From positions 3,348,001 through 3,412,000 of the forward strand of contig NZ_LR746496.1 of assembly GCF_902729405.1 (NCBI RefSeq): 64,000 nucleotides of DNA, given 5' to 3'. Of the stretch, positions 33,147 through 41,463 are shown one piece after another. The stretch is from Acididesulfobacillus acetoxydans. GTDB taxonomy: Bacteria > Bacillota > Desulfitobacteriia > Desulfitobacteriales > Desulfitobacteriaceae. A program made the translations under genes and the position numbers. Position 1 is the stretch's first letter. The number at the start of each line of letters is the position of its first letter. The notes under the pieces were generated by a model. It was not told the origin of the DNA and did no database searches. It saw only the letters and a list, made by a program, of their open reading frames with translations.

Positions 33147-33559
33147 ACACTCCTTCGCTAACTGCTAGCTTTGCCCTCTAAGGCCTCCAGGAGCCTCTCT
33201 GAGCCCCTTTGGTCTAGCCCCTAGGCAATCATACCAGGTCCATGGGTTTACCCCCTAAAACTGCCTCTCCTGAAGCACTCCAGGACCCTAGAGAGCGAAT
33301 CAATGACCGTCACCGGAGTACACTCACCTCTCTTTACCTGGGCATACGTCTGGGCATACGCCTGGGCGTGGGGATGCTAGTACGTTGCCTATTCCAATGC
33401 CCCCTTAAGCCCTAATTTGTTTCCGCATTCCCCCTTCCCCGCCATTACTTTTTCTTCCCTCACTGTGATGTCCTCGTGGCGCGGACTGTCGCCAATTGTT
33501 TCATCGAATAAATCGGGGGTCCCCTCATAAAAGAAGAGACCCCTTACCCAAGGGCTCCC
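33147..33559. other. intergenic region between TerS and tape-measure operon
   Basis: No gene seen. Near 33516-33545 a GGGGTC...GACCCC hairpin lies just downstream of the small membrane protein gene and may terminate the long leftward operon. TGGGCATACG/TGGGCGT repeats occur near 33340-33370. Confidence 0.45.
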
Positions 33560-33658
33560 TTACTTTGCCGCCAAAACCAGGCAAATAAAAACGATGTCAA
33601 GACCAAGCATCGCCAGTGTCGACACTTGCAGCCAATGTTCGCGAAAACTTTTCAGCAC
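33560..33658 (-). CDS. 32-residue single-pass membrane peptide
   Basis: GTG 33658 has GGGAGGTGGGAG upstream. The product starts MLKSFREHWLQVSTLAMLGL and continues DIVFICLVLAAK: a charged head and one hydrophobic helix. It follows the tape-measure/glucosaminidase gene by 18 bases on the same strand. A holin-like or spanin-like role beside a lysin domain is conceivable, but 32 residues is very short for a holin. It may also be a chance frame, though the ribosome binding site is good. Confidence 0.5.
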   Translation of the reverse strand: MLKSFREHWLQVSTLAMLGLDIVFICLVLAAK

Positions 33659-33676
33659 GAACTCCCACCTCCCTTT

Positions 33677-36592
33677 TTACGCACGTACCAAGCCTGAACG
33701 TGGTACCTGCCATGTTGAATCAAGACCTGACGGCCCTGCTTTTATCGCCGCCGCCAACTTGTGAATACTCTGGTCGTCCAATGTGGTGTGCGTCTTGATC
33801 ACGCTGTTGACCGCTCCCGCAACTGTGCTCCCATAGTTTGGATCCGCAGCATAGCCTTCTCTGTGCAGGAGGTCAAAGACATCCCGCGCACTGGCTCCGC
33901 TCATGGCCGCGTTTCGAGCTCCGGTGTATCGAGAACTGTTGATCGTATTGGAATAGGCCCGCACAAACTCATTCAAAGACCCAAACCCTGCGTATTTGCT
34001 ATCCGGTCCTGCACTCAGCCCCCCGAAGGGCTTGATTCCTGCAAAGTTCAGGTTCTGTCTCGCGGCAGCTGATGTTCCCCATCCGCTTTCTTCTCCCCAT
34101 TGTCCCAGAATGTAGCTTGCGGGAAGTCCTGTCCTCTGGGAAGCTTGCTGCGCATAGGGGCTCATCTTTGACACGAAATCTTTGCTGCTCCCGCTCAGGG
34201 ACATTCCTGAGCCGCCTGAATCGCGGTACATCAGTTGCTGTAGGCCACCACCCATGCCCCCGCCAGGCGTGCGCATCCAACTAAAGGCATTGTTCGCGCC
34301 CGAAAAGCTCATCATGGTCTGCACAATACCCGGCGAATACTGCGCTCCCCCAGGTGTGACGAAAGACGTTGGGCCGATAACGCCGCCTCTAAGTTCAGCA
34401 TCGTGAAGAGCGCTGTTTGCAGGAGGGGTGGCACCTCCTCCAATGACCCCACCCCGTTTTTCAGCGTTATATAGATCACTTTTTGAAGGAGCACTCTGTT
34501 TGCTTGGCTTTGTGGCATTTCCCACAATTTTGTTTGCGATGTCTGCGATATGCCCGCCTGCCGTGTTGAGCGTCTTTTGAATCTCCGCCACAATGGATTC
34601 AAGCTTTTCCGAAGTCGTTAGGGGTTTGTAGTTTGAGCTCAAAATATCCTGTGCCAGCATTTTCTTTTGATCTGCCAAGGATGCGCTTCTGAGAGCTTTT
34701 TGCTGCGTAAGACCAAGTCTACCGCCCCCGGCTTCCCACTGCTTTTCCACGGCTTGGAGTTGCCCCGCTGAATGGGCGCTGTTTAGCTGTCCCAGCAGCC
34801 CCAGCTTGCCCATGTCGATGTTTTTCATCTGTCCCGATGTAATGCCCAGGTTATTTTTAAGCCCCGCTACGCCCGGACCTCCGGGTCCAAAGAGGGAAAG
34901 CATTGCTCCGGATTGGGGCATGGAAAGTCCATACATCTGCTGCAAGGCGTACTCTTCAACCCCCGCCGCTTGGTTGCCGGGCGCATAGCCGCTCTTCGCA
35001 TTGCCGAGCTTAGGAGTCCCCCAAGTCCTTACACTTTCCCCGATTACCGCCTCAAGGGACGTTTTGCCGTTAGGGAGAACATAATTGGGCCCCATTTCTT
35101 TTGCGTGTAGATATTGCCAATAATTGCTAACCCCAGAGTTGGCAAAAGCCTCATAATTGACGAGTTGCCCCGCACCACCCATACCGGGGTTCGCGATCCC
35201 GCTACTCAAGCTGCCGAGGATTGAGGCACTCCCCGCTCCTTGCATAGACCGTGGCAGGTTCGCATTCATGGCGGTCATAATCCCCAGTAAGGTGCTGGGA
35301 TTGCTCGTAACGCTCGTGGATTGAATGGCTTGTGTTGCGCTCAGGACCGCCTGCATAAGCTCCGACATACGACCGCTCATGCCGCTCTGAGACGCACTGT
35401 TCGCCAAGCTCCACCCGAATTGGCCCATATTCATCGCGGAGCCCGGACCCGTTGTAATGCCCAGCTGCGCGGCCCCTGCAAAGCCCTGAGACGCAGCGCT
35501 GCTTGAGATCCCATAAGCACGGGAGAACCCCGCGACCTGGCTCACTTTAGTTCCCATTTGCCCCAAAGCTAAGCTGCCATAGGCGGGGCCTAGGGCATTC
35601 GCAATGGCCGCACTCTGTGAAGCCGCATAACCAAAAGCTGCCCCCGCACCGAGGACCGTATTCTGTAGCTTACTTAATCCGTCGTGTGTCGCGAGAATCT
35701 GTTTCGTGAGTCCGCTGAGGGCATCCGCTGACTTCATATAGCTGGAAACGGAGGCAACGCCCAGCCCAATCGCCGCTGTGGCTATGCCGCCAAGGGCCAG
35801 ACCGCCAATACCCATGCCGCCGACAGCGGCTCCCAAAGCCGCGCCAATGCCCCTAGAAGGGAGTACGGCCTTCATGGCATTGCCCATGGCGCCGCCGCCG
35901 TTATTGCTTGGACGAGGTGGGATAGGAGGCGGTGGGGGAGGCGTAGGCACTGGGACCATATTGGATTCTGCGGCATAACTTTCGTGGAAATTCTGAGGAG
36001 CTCTTTCGTCTCCGCCTACCCATGCCCGGTTATACTCATGCCATGTATTGTACATTTCGCTGCCGGGGGGCAAGTTCTTCCCGGCTGACAAGAAGAAATC
36101 CTTGTAGTATTCGGGTGTGTATTTTTCCTTGTTGCGGTATTGATTCAACACGGATTGCGGTGTGGGAATTGTCCCAGGCTTAGGCACAAACTTTTGAGGC
36201 TTGGGTACTCGCCCGTTGCTAACAGAAGTGCCGGCGCTTGAGCCACCACCCATCATTGCGTTGACAATGGGCATGTTTTGCTCCATCCACTCTCCTACCT
36301 CAACCCCCGAGGGCTGGGAAGGAGCCGTAGGCCGGGTCCCTGATTTCCCTATAATCGCTTGTGCGCCAGTAGTGGAATTCACGAGACGCTCCTGAATTTC
36401 CCGGATACGCTGTTTTGCCCTTTCGGTAAACGTCTGAGGAGTTGCCCCTGGGGTCCCGCCCCCGCTAGGAGAAGGGATACCTTGCTTAGCAATCTCCTGG
36501 GCCAAGTTGCGGATTTCAATGAGCCCCTGCTTAACCGCGTTGACACCGGATAGGTCCGCCGATGTTTGCAAGTGGATATTGCTGTCAGGCAT
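33677..36592 (-). CDS. tail tape-measure-like protein with C-terminal glucosaminidase (GH73/FlgJ-like) domain
   Basis: 971 residues. The N-terminal 45 residues (NIHLQTSADLSGVNAVKQGL) resemble tape-measure starts. A Pro/Gly-rich linker, a hydrophobic Gly/Ala segment (about residues 240-275, ALGAAVGGMGIGGLALGGIA) and a long Ser/Ala/Gly-rich helical region (AASQGFAGAAQLG) follow, as in siphophage tape measures. Residues 802-930 form a glucosaminidase: PASYILGQWGEESGWGTSAA with catalytic Glu near 834, then NLNFAGIKPFGG. It ends a leftward operon and overlaps the 88-residue gene by eight bases. No other tail gene is recognisable. Confidence 0.8.
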   Translation of the reverse strand: MPDSNIHLQTSADLSGVNAVKQGLIEIRNLAQEIAKQGIPSPSGGGTPGATPQTFTERAKQRIREIQERLVNSTTGAQAIIGKSGTRPTAPSQPSGVEVGEWMEQNMPIVNAMMGGGSSAGTSVSNGRVPKPQKFVPKPGTIPTPQSVLNQYRNKEKYTPEYYKDFFLSAGKNLPPGSEMYNTWHEYNRAWVGGDERAPQNFHESYAAESNMVPVPTPPPPPPIPPRPSNNGGGAMGNAMKAVLPSRGIGAALGAAVGGMGIGGLALGGIATAAIGLGVASVSSYMKSADALSGLTKQILATHDGLSKLQNTVLGAGAAFGYAASQSAAIANALGPAYGSLALGQMGTKVSQVAGFSRAYGISSSAASQGFAGAAQLGITTGPGSAMNMGQFGWSLANSASQSGMSGRMSELMQAVLSATQAIQSTSVTSNPSTLLGIMTAMNANLPRSMQGAGSASILGSLSSGIANPGMGGAGQLVNYEAFANSGVSNYWQYLHAKEMGPNYVLPNGKTSLEAVIGESVRTWGTPKLGNAKSGYAPGNQAAGVEEYALQQMYGLSMPQSGAMLSLFGPGGPGVAGLKNNLGITSGQMKNIDMGKLGLLGQLNSAHSAGQLQAVEKQWEAGGGRLGLTQQKALRSASLADQKKMLAQDILSSNYKPLTTSEKLESIVAEIQKTLNTAGGHIADIANKIVGNATKPSKQSAPSKSDLYNAEKRGGVIGGGATPPANSALHDAELRGGVIGPTSFVTPGGAQYSPGIVQTMMSFSGANNAFSWMRTPGGGMGGGLQQLMYRDSGGSGMSLSGSSKDFVSKMSPYAQQASQRTGLPASYILGQWGEESGWGTSAAARQNLNFAGIKPFGGLSAGPDSKYAGFGSLNEFVRAYSNTINSSRYTGARNAAMSGASARDVFDLLHREGYAADPNYGSTVAGAVNSVIKTHTTLDDQSIHKLAAAIKAGPSGLDSTWQVPRSGLVRA

Positions 36593-36851
36593 CGAGTCGC
36601 CCTCCCCTCATTTCAACCTCCACGGCTGCGGCCGCTTGTTGTGAATTCAACATCATGGCATCCAGCGAAAGGTAGGTGTCCGACAGCGGAACCCCAAGTA
36701 AATCCCCCCCGCGCATCGCAAATTCAAGCGCTTCGTTCAGGGTAGAAAATTCTTGAGAAATTGCCGGAGTGCCTTCCCGGGTGATGGTCACGATGTACGC
36801 GCCCTGTAAGGCCCTCACGGAAATGAAACTTGGCCCTTCCGTACTAACCAT
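36585..36851 (-). CDS. hypothetical 88-residue protein coupled to the tape-measure gene
   Basis: ATG 36851 with AAAGGAG upstream. The product has a beta-rich start (FISVRALQGAYIVTITREGT) and a helical C-terminus (LSLDAMMLNSQQAAAAVEVE). Its stop overlaps the next start, so the two are translated together. In siphophages the gene before the tape measure encodes a tail-assembly chaperone; size would fit, but I see no homology. Confidence 0.75.
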   Translation of the reverse strand: MVSTEGPSFISVRALQGAYIVTITREGTPAISQEFSTLNEALEFAMRGGDLLGVPLSDTYLSLDAMMLNSQQAAAAVEVEMRGGRLDA

Positions 36852-37046
36852 TTAAAACAACTCCTTTTTAGGTATTAATGTTCGCTATCAGCTAGCTCTC
36901 ATAGCATTTCTCGTTGCGGTCGGCCCCCTCCCTAGATTCGCCGTACAAGCTTCTGGATCGCTTACTCTATAGCGTTTTCGAGCACCTATCTCTGTGCCCC
37001 GGTATAATCCTACCCCCTGGGCAAGATAGGGTTCGTTTGTGCCTGC

Positions 37047-37343
37047 CTACGAAGCAGTGAAACGCTTCCTAATCGCTGCCTTTTCTTCCGGACTCAAGTT
37101 CGACTCGTGATAGGGCTTTACACCTAACCTGATAGCATTCCGCGAAGGCTTCACGATGACATCATATGAATCTATCTCGAAGTACCAGCCGGCTGTCTCT
37201 CCGCCGCCCTCCGTTGTCTTTAAAGGCACCAGGCCGCCTTTGATTAACTTGTCTGCCACCCTTCGGGACGCGGTGTATAGCTCAGCCACGCGATCTTCCT
37301 CATCAAAGCGGATAACTGTCTCTCGTTCTGCCGGTGTCAACAA
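37047..37343 (-). CDS. hypothetical 98-residue phage-type protein
   Basis: Start chosen at TTG 37343, eight bases after GGAGGAG; the frame extends to 37361. Charged, soluble: LTPAERETVIRFDEEDRVAE then LYTASRRVADKLIKGG, an amphipathic pattern seen in small phage proteins of unknown function. The last residues LSPEEKAAIRKRFTAS are helical. It lies 195 bases before the 88-residue gene and directly after the 56-residue gene. Function unknown. Confidence 0.7.
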   Translation of the reverse strand: MLTPAERETVIRFDEEDRVAELYTASRRVADKLIKGGLVPLKTTEGGGETAGWYFEIDSYDVIVKPSRNAIRLGVKPYHESNLSPEEKAAIRKRFTAS

Positions 37344-37365
37344 AATGACCACTCCTCCCAAAATT

Positions 37366-37536
37366 TCAGTGTTTTACAAAAACCTGCCTAGTGCGCGCAA
37401 CCTCCCGCTCATGCCGTGAGAATGCCTTGCCCCGTCTCAGGGCCGTTGCCCATAAGTCGGGACGCCCCCTTAGAAGCTCCATGAACTCAGACTCTGTCAT
37501 CGCCAGTCGTTGTTTCGGCAGCTTAATCTCGATCAT
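37366..37536 (-). CDS. 56-residue phage-type protein
   Basis: ATG 37536 overlaps the stop of the upstream gene (ATGA). The product reads MIEIKLPKQRLAMTESEFME, then LLRGRPDLWATALRRGKAFS and RHEREVARTRQVFVKH. The segment resembles short phage proteins with a P-x-LW-x2-AL-R-GK pattern. Basic and helical, possibly nucleic-acid binding. The overlap, codon use and operon position support a real gene. Confidence 0.7.
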   Translation of the reverse strand: MIEIKLPKQRLAMTESEFMELLRGRPDLWATALRRGKAFSRHEREVARTRQVFVKH

Positions 37537-37817
37537 CGGATGACCACCTTCTCCCCATAAAAGCCGGGCGAATACCGTAGCTCAAAATCCCCCCGCAGGA
37601 TGTCTGCCGTGCCGATTGAACCGTCTGGACGCTGTTCCCAATCAATCTCAAAGATCATGAGCCTGGCAAAAATCTCCGAGTGCATTCGCTCTAACACCTC
37701 CAGCTGCCAAGCATGATCCTTCACCTCTTCCAGCGAAGCGGTTTCTTGCCACTTACGCGCAGCTTGAATTCGCCGCCGAATGTCACTCAACGCGGCTAGC
37801 CAAATTGCAGACTCCAA
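37533..37817 (-). CDS. hypothetical 94-residue protein
   Basis: TTG 37817 with GGAGGGGG upstream. Helical first half (AALSDIRRRIQAARKWQETA; LEVLERMHSEIFARLMI) and a short beta-like end (RYSPGFYGEKVVIR). Not recognised. Stop overlaps the next gene's ATG by four bases, so the small genes here form one coupled operon. Confidence 0.7.
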   Translation of the reverse strand: MESAIWLAALSDIRRRIQAARKWQETASLEEVKDHAWQLEVLERMHSEIFARLMIFEIDWEQRPDGSIGTADILRGDFELRYSPGFYGEKVVIR

Positions 37818-37838
37818 CTCAGAACCCCCTCCGCTGCC

Positions 37839-38048
37839 CTAATTCATAAAGGCCCATGCCTGACTGAATGTCTCCATCGCCGCATCGCAAACCCCTCTGC
37901 TGCGCAGATAGCCCAGAATGACGGACTCGTCTATGGCCCTTCCAGGGAAACGGGCATCACTTTTTACATCTCTGGCCAAATCCCCAACCGCGCCATCTGA
38001 CTTCGCGTAATTTGAAACAATCCACTCCCGGAAATACTTAAGCTTCAA
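37839..38048 (-). CDS. YozE-like SAM-fold protein
   Basis: 69 residues from TTG 38048, eight bases after AAGGGGG. FREWIVSNYAKSDGAVGDLA then RDVKSDARFPGRAIDESVIL and LRSRGVCDAAMETFSQAWAF follow the YozE_SAM_like family (PF06855) throughout: GDLARD, FP and the final C-x-A-x2-TF-x2-AW. The fold suggests nucleic-acid or protein binding; the role is unknown. In the element it sits among replication-linked small genes. Confidence 0.75.
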   Translation of the reverse strand: MKLKYFREWIVSNYAKSDGAVGDLARDVKSDARFPGRAIDESVILGYLRSRGVCDAAMETFSQAWAFMN

Positions 38049-38066
38049 AATCAACACCCCCTTCCG

Positions 38067-38151
38067 ACTTAATGCGCACTTAATGCGCAGGGTACGCAAG
38101 ACCGCAAAGCCTTACTACAGGCCTTTTTGCGCTTAATACGCTTTTTGCGCA
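38067..38151. repeat. iteron-like cluster A
   Basis: ACTTAATGCGC occurs in tandem at 38067 and 38078 (11-bp period). CTTTTTGCGC follows at 38123-38132 and 38141-38150. The same words recur in cluster B at 38783-38970. Part overlaps the 3' end of the gene at 38133. Confidence 0.65.
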
Positions 38152-38465
38152 GATCGTTTCTTACAAACCCCAGGTTGCACGGGAAACAGGTCACACTCCG
38201 GCCAAAAAACACAATGGCCCACCTCTAAGCACTCAGAACGGGCATTCTGCCTAGATAATATTTCGAGTAAAATAATATTTGTATTCCGTACTATTTGAGA
38301 GTTGAGTTCTCCTATAGGGAGAGACCCCCTGTGTGACTCCATCTGTATTTTTCCCTCACTACTCCATAGCCAGGTCCCCCTCTCCTCAACCTGGCGAATA
38401 ACTCTCTGTGCTGTCTCCATACCCTCCTTACGGGGGATTGACTTTGCTACGTCAAAAATGTTCAT
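38133..38465 (-). CDS. hypothetical 110-residue protein
   Basis: ATG 38465 overlaps the upstream stop. The start MNIFDVAKSIPRKEGMETAQ resembles the start of its upstream neighbour and the DVFKLIREIPLREIF segment of the primase, a shared short motif. C-terminal CLEVGHCVFWPECDLFPVQP has four cysteines and a His, possibly a small zinc site. The final codons (SAQKAY) lie in iteron-like DNA. Not recognised. Confidence 0.65.
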   Translation of the reverse strand: MNIFDVAKSIPRKEGMETAQRVIRQVEERGTWLWSSEGKIQMESHRGSLPIGELNSQIVRNTNIILLEILSRQNARSECLEVGHCVFWPECDLFPVQPGVCKKRSAQKAY

Positions 38466-38748
38466 CCAGCTTGAATCCCTCCATTCGCTCATCTAGCGTC
38501 GTGCCGTGGACCCCTAACTCATTCAAAATCGCATTGATTTCCGCAAGGATTTTTTGAAATTCAGGCATCCACCTTTGAGCTTCCTCATCCGTTCGCTTTG
38601 GATCATCTAGCCACTGCTCACCCTTTATCTCACGCGCTAGGAGTTCGTTATATCGCCGCTTCAATTCAAACAGCCTTGCCGCGTTGTAAACCTTCACTGG
38701 GCTCTTACCACGAGGGGGAATGTTTTTAGCCAGATCAAGGACACCCAA
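38452..38748 (-). CDS. hypothetical 98-residue helical protein
   Basis: TTG 38748, eight bases after AGGAGG. Begins MGVLDLAKNIPPRGKSPVKV, like the next gene. The remainder is predicted helical and coiled-coil prone (LFELKRRYNELLAREI; EFQKILAEINAILNELG). Soluble. Position between two iteron clusters suggests a replication accessory protein, but that is inference only. Confidence 0.65.
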   Translation of the reverse strand: MGVLDLAKNIPPRGKSPVKVYNAARLFELKRRYNELLAREIKGEQWLDDPKRTDEEAQRWMPEFQKILAEINAILNELGVHGTTLDERMEGFKLDEHF

Positions 38749-38782
38749 TCATGACACCTCCTAGAAAAAACTAAATATAATC

Positions 38783-38970
38783 TGCGCAAAAAGCGTATTT
38801 GGCGCAAAAAGGCTCTGGGAGCGGGTTTCAGCTGCGCATTAAGTCGCGCATTAAGTGCGCATTAAGTCGGTACCCATTGCCCGCGATACTTTTTGCGCAT
38901 TAATGCGCACGCCCGAATAACCCGCAAACCCGCGTGGGAGGCCTTATTGCGCTTTTTGCGCTTTTTGCGC
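38783..38970. repeat. iteron-like cluster B, candidate replication origin
   Basis: Contains GCGCAAAAAG at 38784 and 38802; GCGCATTAAGT at 38834, 38846 and 38857; a perfect 16-bp palindrome TGCGCATTAATGCGCA at 38894-38909; and GCGCTTTTT repeats with 9-bp period at 38949-38970 that overlap the end of the DUF3987 gene. The 195-base gap between genes is otherwise empty. Confidence 0.65.
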
Positions 38971-40314
38971 AACTGATTTCCAAGTTTTCACCGGCCTGCC
39001 GGTCGTCCTCCTGGTTTCTTCCAGCGCGACCCTTCCTTGAGCCAGCAACGTTTTCAATGCGCCAGCAATTTTTCCGCTTGACGTGTGCTTTTGGAAATTG
39101 ATGTAAACTTCCGTTTGTGTTTTTGGGCCCTCCTGTAGGAGGTCGAGAATCTTTTGTTGTAGACCATCCTCCGCCCGCTCACCGAAGACGAACCTTGCCG
39201 ACTGGCTGCAATACTCCCAAAGTGCCGTAGCTGCCAGCAAGTGCTCTCGCTGAATCACGTCGGATTGATCCAGCAAAGCGTAAATCAACGCCAAACGCAT
39301 GACCTGCGCTTCGCTCCGGGCGGTTACGGCCCCGAGAAGGCCACTCGCTCCCTGCGCCAGCTCCGAATAGACGATCTGCCACATGTGCTGGGAGTCCTCA
39401 TCTCGCTTTACCTCGTGGGTGTTTCGGGCTGACACAACGGCTGACCGGACTCGCTCTGCCAAGTCACGAAGTATGTCGTCCTCTAGAGGGCAAGCGTCCG
39501 GAAGTAACTTTGACCGTCGGACGCACACCCATAAAAATCGATTAGAAAAACCATTGAAGTTTTCAGTCTCGCTTAATGTCCTTGTCAGTTCGTCGCGCGT
39601 GATGTGCCCAACGACGGAAACGTGTGCGCCCGTTGCCCTCGCAGGGGAATTCTTGGTCAACACCTGCAACGTCTCCCCGTCCCATGCCCGACGTACTACG
39701 GGGGAGAGCGTGTTTCCCTGACGACTCATGACCTTGAGCATACTGGCGAATTCACCCTCAATAACAAGGATTCGCTTGTCAGAGACGCCGGGATCTGTGA
39801 TTACATCTTGGTAGTCAATGACAACCCCCTTTTCCTTACGGGGTTGTTGCTCGATAATGGGATCGCGGACAGCCCAGATTAGCCCCTCCCCTGTGGACAG
39901 ACCCGAGGGGGTTTTGTATTTTGCCCATTCCGGCTCAATCTTGGCAAATAGATCGCGAACCCATCCCCACGATGATCCTTTTCGACCTTTAGCGGATTCG
40001 CCAACCAAAACGGCGAACAGGTTCGTGTAGTGTTTGTCTGCGCCAGCTTGGAAATATGGACCCCGACCAACAATGTTTCCGAACCCAATCAAGAAATTCA
40101 CAAGGAGCGCCGCCTTGTCACTTTCAGAATGAGGCAAGATGTTCGCCACAACTTCTCCCGCTAACCCATGTAGTGCCTCCCGCGGCAGAACCGGCCACTC
40201 CGGAATAAGGGGAAAGGCCGACTCGCAAACCCTTTCCGCTACCTCACGCGCTTCCTGCTCCTGTCTTGCTTTTACCAGTTCCTGCGCCTTCGCTAAGTTT
40301 TCAATAAGTCCCAT
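38944..40314 (-). CDS. DUF3987 / YfjI-like replication protein (ATPase-like)
   Basis: 456 residues from ATG 40314, which overlaps the primase stop by 14 bases. LLVNFLIGFGNIVGRGPYFQ then FAVLVGESAKGRKGSSWGWV, where GESAKGRKGSS resembles a P-loop, LVIEGEFASMLKVMSRQGNT and VVGHITRDELTRTLSETENF are hallmark segments of DUF3987 proteins, which travel with primases in phages and islands and probably act as replicative helicase-like ATPases. A winged-helix-like tail (LLQEGPKTQTEVYINFQKHT) is followed by a repeat-encoded QKAQKAQ end. Confidence 0.85.
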   Translation of the reverse strand: MGLIENLAKAQELVKARQEQEAREVAERVCESAFPLIPEWPVLPREALHGLAGEVVANILPHSESDKAALLVNFLIGFGNIVGRGPYFQAGADKHYTNLFAVLVGESAKGRKGSSWGWVRDLFAKIEPEWAKYKTPSGLSTGEGLIWAVRDPIIEQQPRKEKGVVIDYQDVITDPGVSDKRILVIEGEFASMLKVMSRQGNTLSPVVRRAWDGETLQVLTKNSPARATGAHVSVVGHITRDELTRTLSETENFNGFSNRFLWVCVRRSKLLPDACPLEDDILRDLAERVRSAVVSARNTHEVKRDEDSQHMWQIVYSELAQGASGLLGAVTARSEAQVMRLALIYALLDQSDVIQREHLLAATALWEYCSQSARFVFGERAEDGLQQKILDLLQEGPKTQTEVYINFQKHTSSGKIAGALKTLLAQGRVALEETRRTTGRPVKTWKSVAQKAQKAQ

Positions 40315-40888
40315 AAGTTCCACCACCATCCAGAAGGATAAAAATTTTGCCATCGTCTTCCGTGATAATGGCATCAATCAGGTGTTCTAAGTTAATTAAC
40401 AATTCCATCGTTTCATCGTCCACTGTTTCAGGCTTAATCATCTGCAAAAGGTTGTCGCGCATGTCGCAGGCCATCCGGAAGAGCGAATCTACACCCTGCT
40501 TCCACGCGCGTTCCAGCTCTCGCCGCTCCTGCCGCTCCCGAATCTCAGCCCGTTGCTCTCGGCTCAAGGGTTTGTCCCGCTCGACCGCAAGGCCGAAGTC
40601 TGAGGCAATCAGCCGGGCGGCTTCAAGGGCCGTCAGTCCGTAGAGCTTAGCGACGAAGTCAACCCCATCCCCGCTTGTTCCGCAGCCAAAACAGTGGAAA
40701 CGATCCCCTTTAAAGGATAACGAAGGGTTTTTGTCCTCGTGGAATGGGCAGACCACCCAGAGCTTCCCGGCCCGAAGCGTGAGTGGGTTCGGGGAATAGC
40801 GTTTAAAGATTTCCCTAAGAGGAATCTCGCGGATAAGCTTGAAAACATCTTGATTTCCTGATATGATTCCCATATAGGAATTACTCAA
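40301..40888 (-). CDS. CHC2 zinc-finger primase-like protein
   Basis: 195 residues; TTG 40888 follows GAGGTG. The zinc ribbon of DnaG-type primases is complete: VVCPFHEDKNPSLSF and FHCFGCGTSGDGVDFV, with Cys-His-Cys-Cys spacing. The N-terminus DVFKLIREIPLREIFKRY is the usual lead-in. The TOPRIM catalytic domain is missing, so this is the DNA-recognition half only; primase activity would need the DUF3987 partner or the host DnaG. First gene of the leftward replication operon after the HTH protein. Confidence 0.9.
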   Translation of the reverse strand: MSNSYMGIISGNQDVFKLIREIPLREIFKRYSPNPLTLRAGKLWVVCPFHEDKNPSLSFKGDRFHCFGCGTSGDGVDFVAKLYGLTALEAARLIASDFGLAVERDKPLSREQRAEIRERQERRELERAWKQGVDSLFRMACDMRDNLLQMIKPETVDDETMELLINLEHLIDAIITEDDGKIFILLDGGGTYGTY

Positions 40889-40952
40889 ATTGTCACCTCG
40901 ATTCTCCCCCGGCCTGCGCAGCCGGGGTTTTTGTTTTTATAGGAAACCCGAA

Positions 40953-41174
40953 TCAGCAGGCGATAGTGTCTTTTTGACCTTGCCTTTCAAGCCATGCAAC
41001 GAATGCCTTTTTGGCCACCAAATGTTTTTTGCCAATTTTGAAGCCAGGGAAATCCGCTCTCTTAAAGAGCTCATAACCTGTCGCCAATTGACTATTTAAT
41101 ATTCGAGCGATTTCGCGGGGCCCAAGTATATCAGGTGCATTTTCGATAAGAAGTGGATTTTTTGCAGTAATCAT
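40953..41174 (-). CDS. excisionase/AlpA-like HTH protein
   Basis: 73 residues. ILGPREIARILNSQLATGYE then LFKRADFPGFKIGKKHLVAK and FVAWLERQ match the helix-turn-helix excisionase/HTH_17 family (winged MerR-like domain). GAGGAGG lies 12 bases before the ATG. In islands such proteins control excision or activate the operon. Here it is the first leftward gene from the right end, 64 bases before the primase. Confidence 0.85.
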   Translation of the reverse strand: MITAKNPLLIENAPDILGPREIARILNSQLATGYELFKRADFPGFKIGKKHLVAKKAFVAWLERQGQKDTIAC

Positions 41175-41406
41175 AAATGTAAAATACCTCCTCTTGAGTT
41201 TACATCCCTTTTTTACTTCAACTGTCTCTTCCGTGTCGTTTCCGGCGCGCTCGCTTGCTGGCTCACTTCATCCTACTTTAATCGACGGAATTGCACCGTC
41301 CCTCGTGGCCTCGTCAAGGTCTTGGCTCGCGTATCCTTCGGTCACAGTGACGTTATGTTGTTTTCAAAGAGCGAGTTGTCAAGGAACGGTTGTTGCTGAA
41401 TTTGCC

Positions 41407-41435
41407 TTGTTTTTTCTCGTTTGATATCGTATAAT
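41407..41435 (+). promoter_or_regulatory. sigma-A promoter of the cargo gene
   Basis: TTGTTT (41407-41412), 17 bases, TATAAT (41430-41435), 29 bases before the GTG start. It suggests constitutive expression independent of the element's operons. The remaining gene-free bases from 41175 show nothing else. Confidence 0.65.
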
Positions 41436-41463
41436 TAAAGAATAATATAGGGGGTGTACAGGG

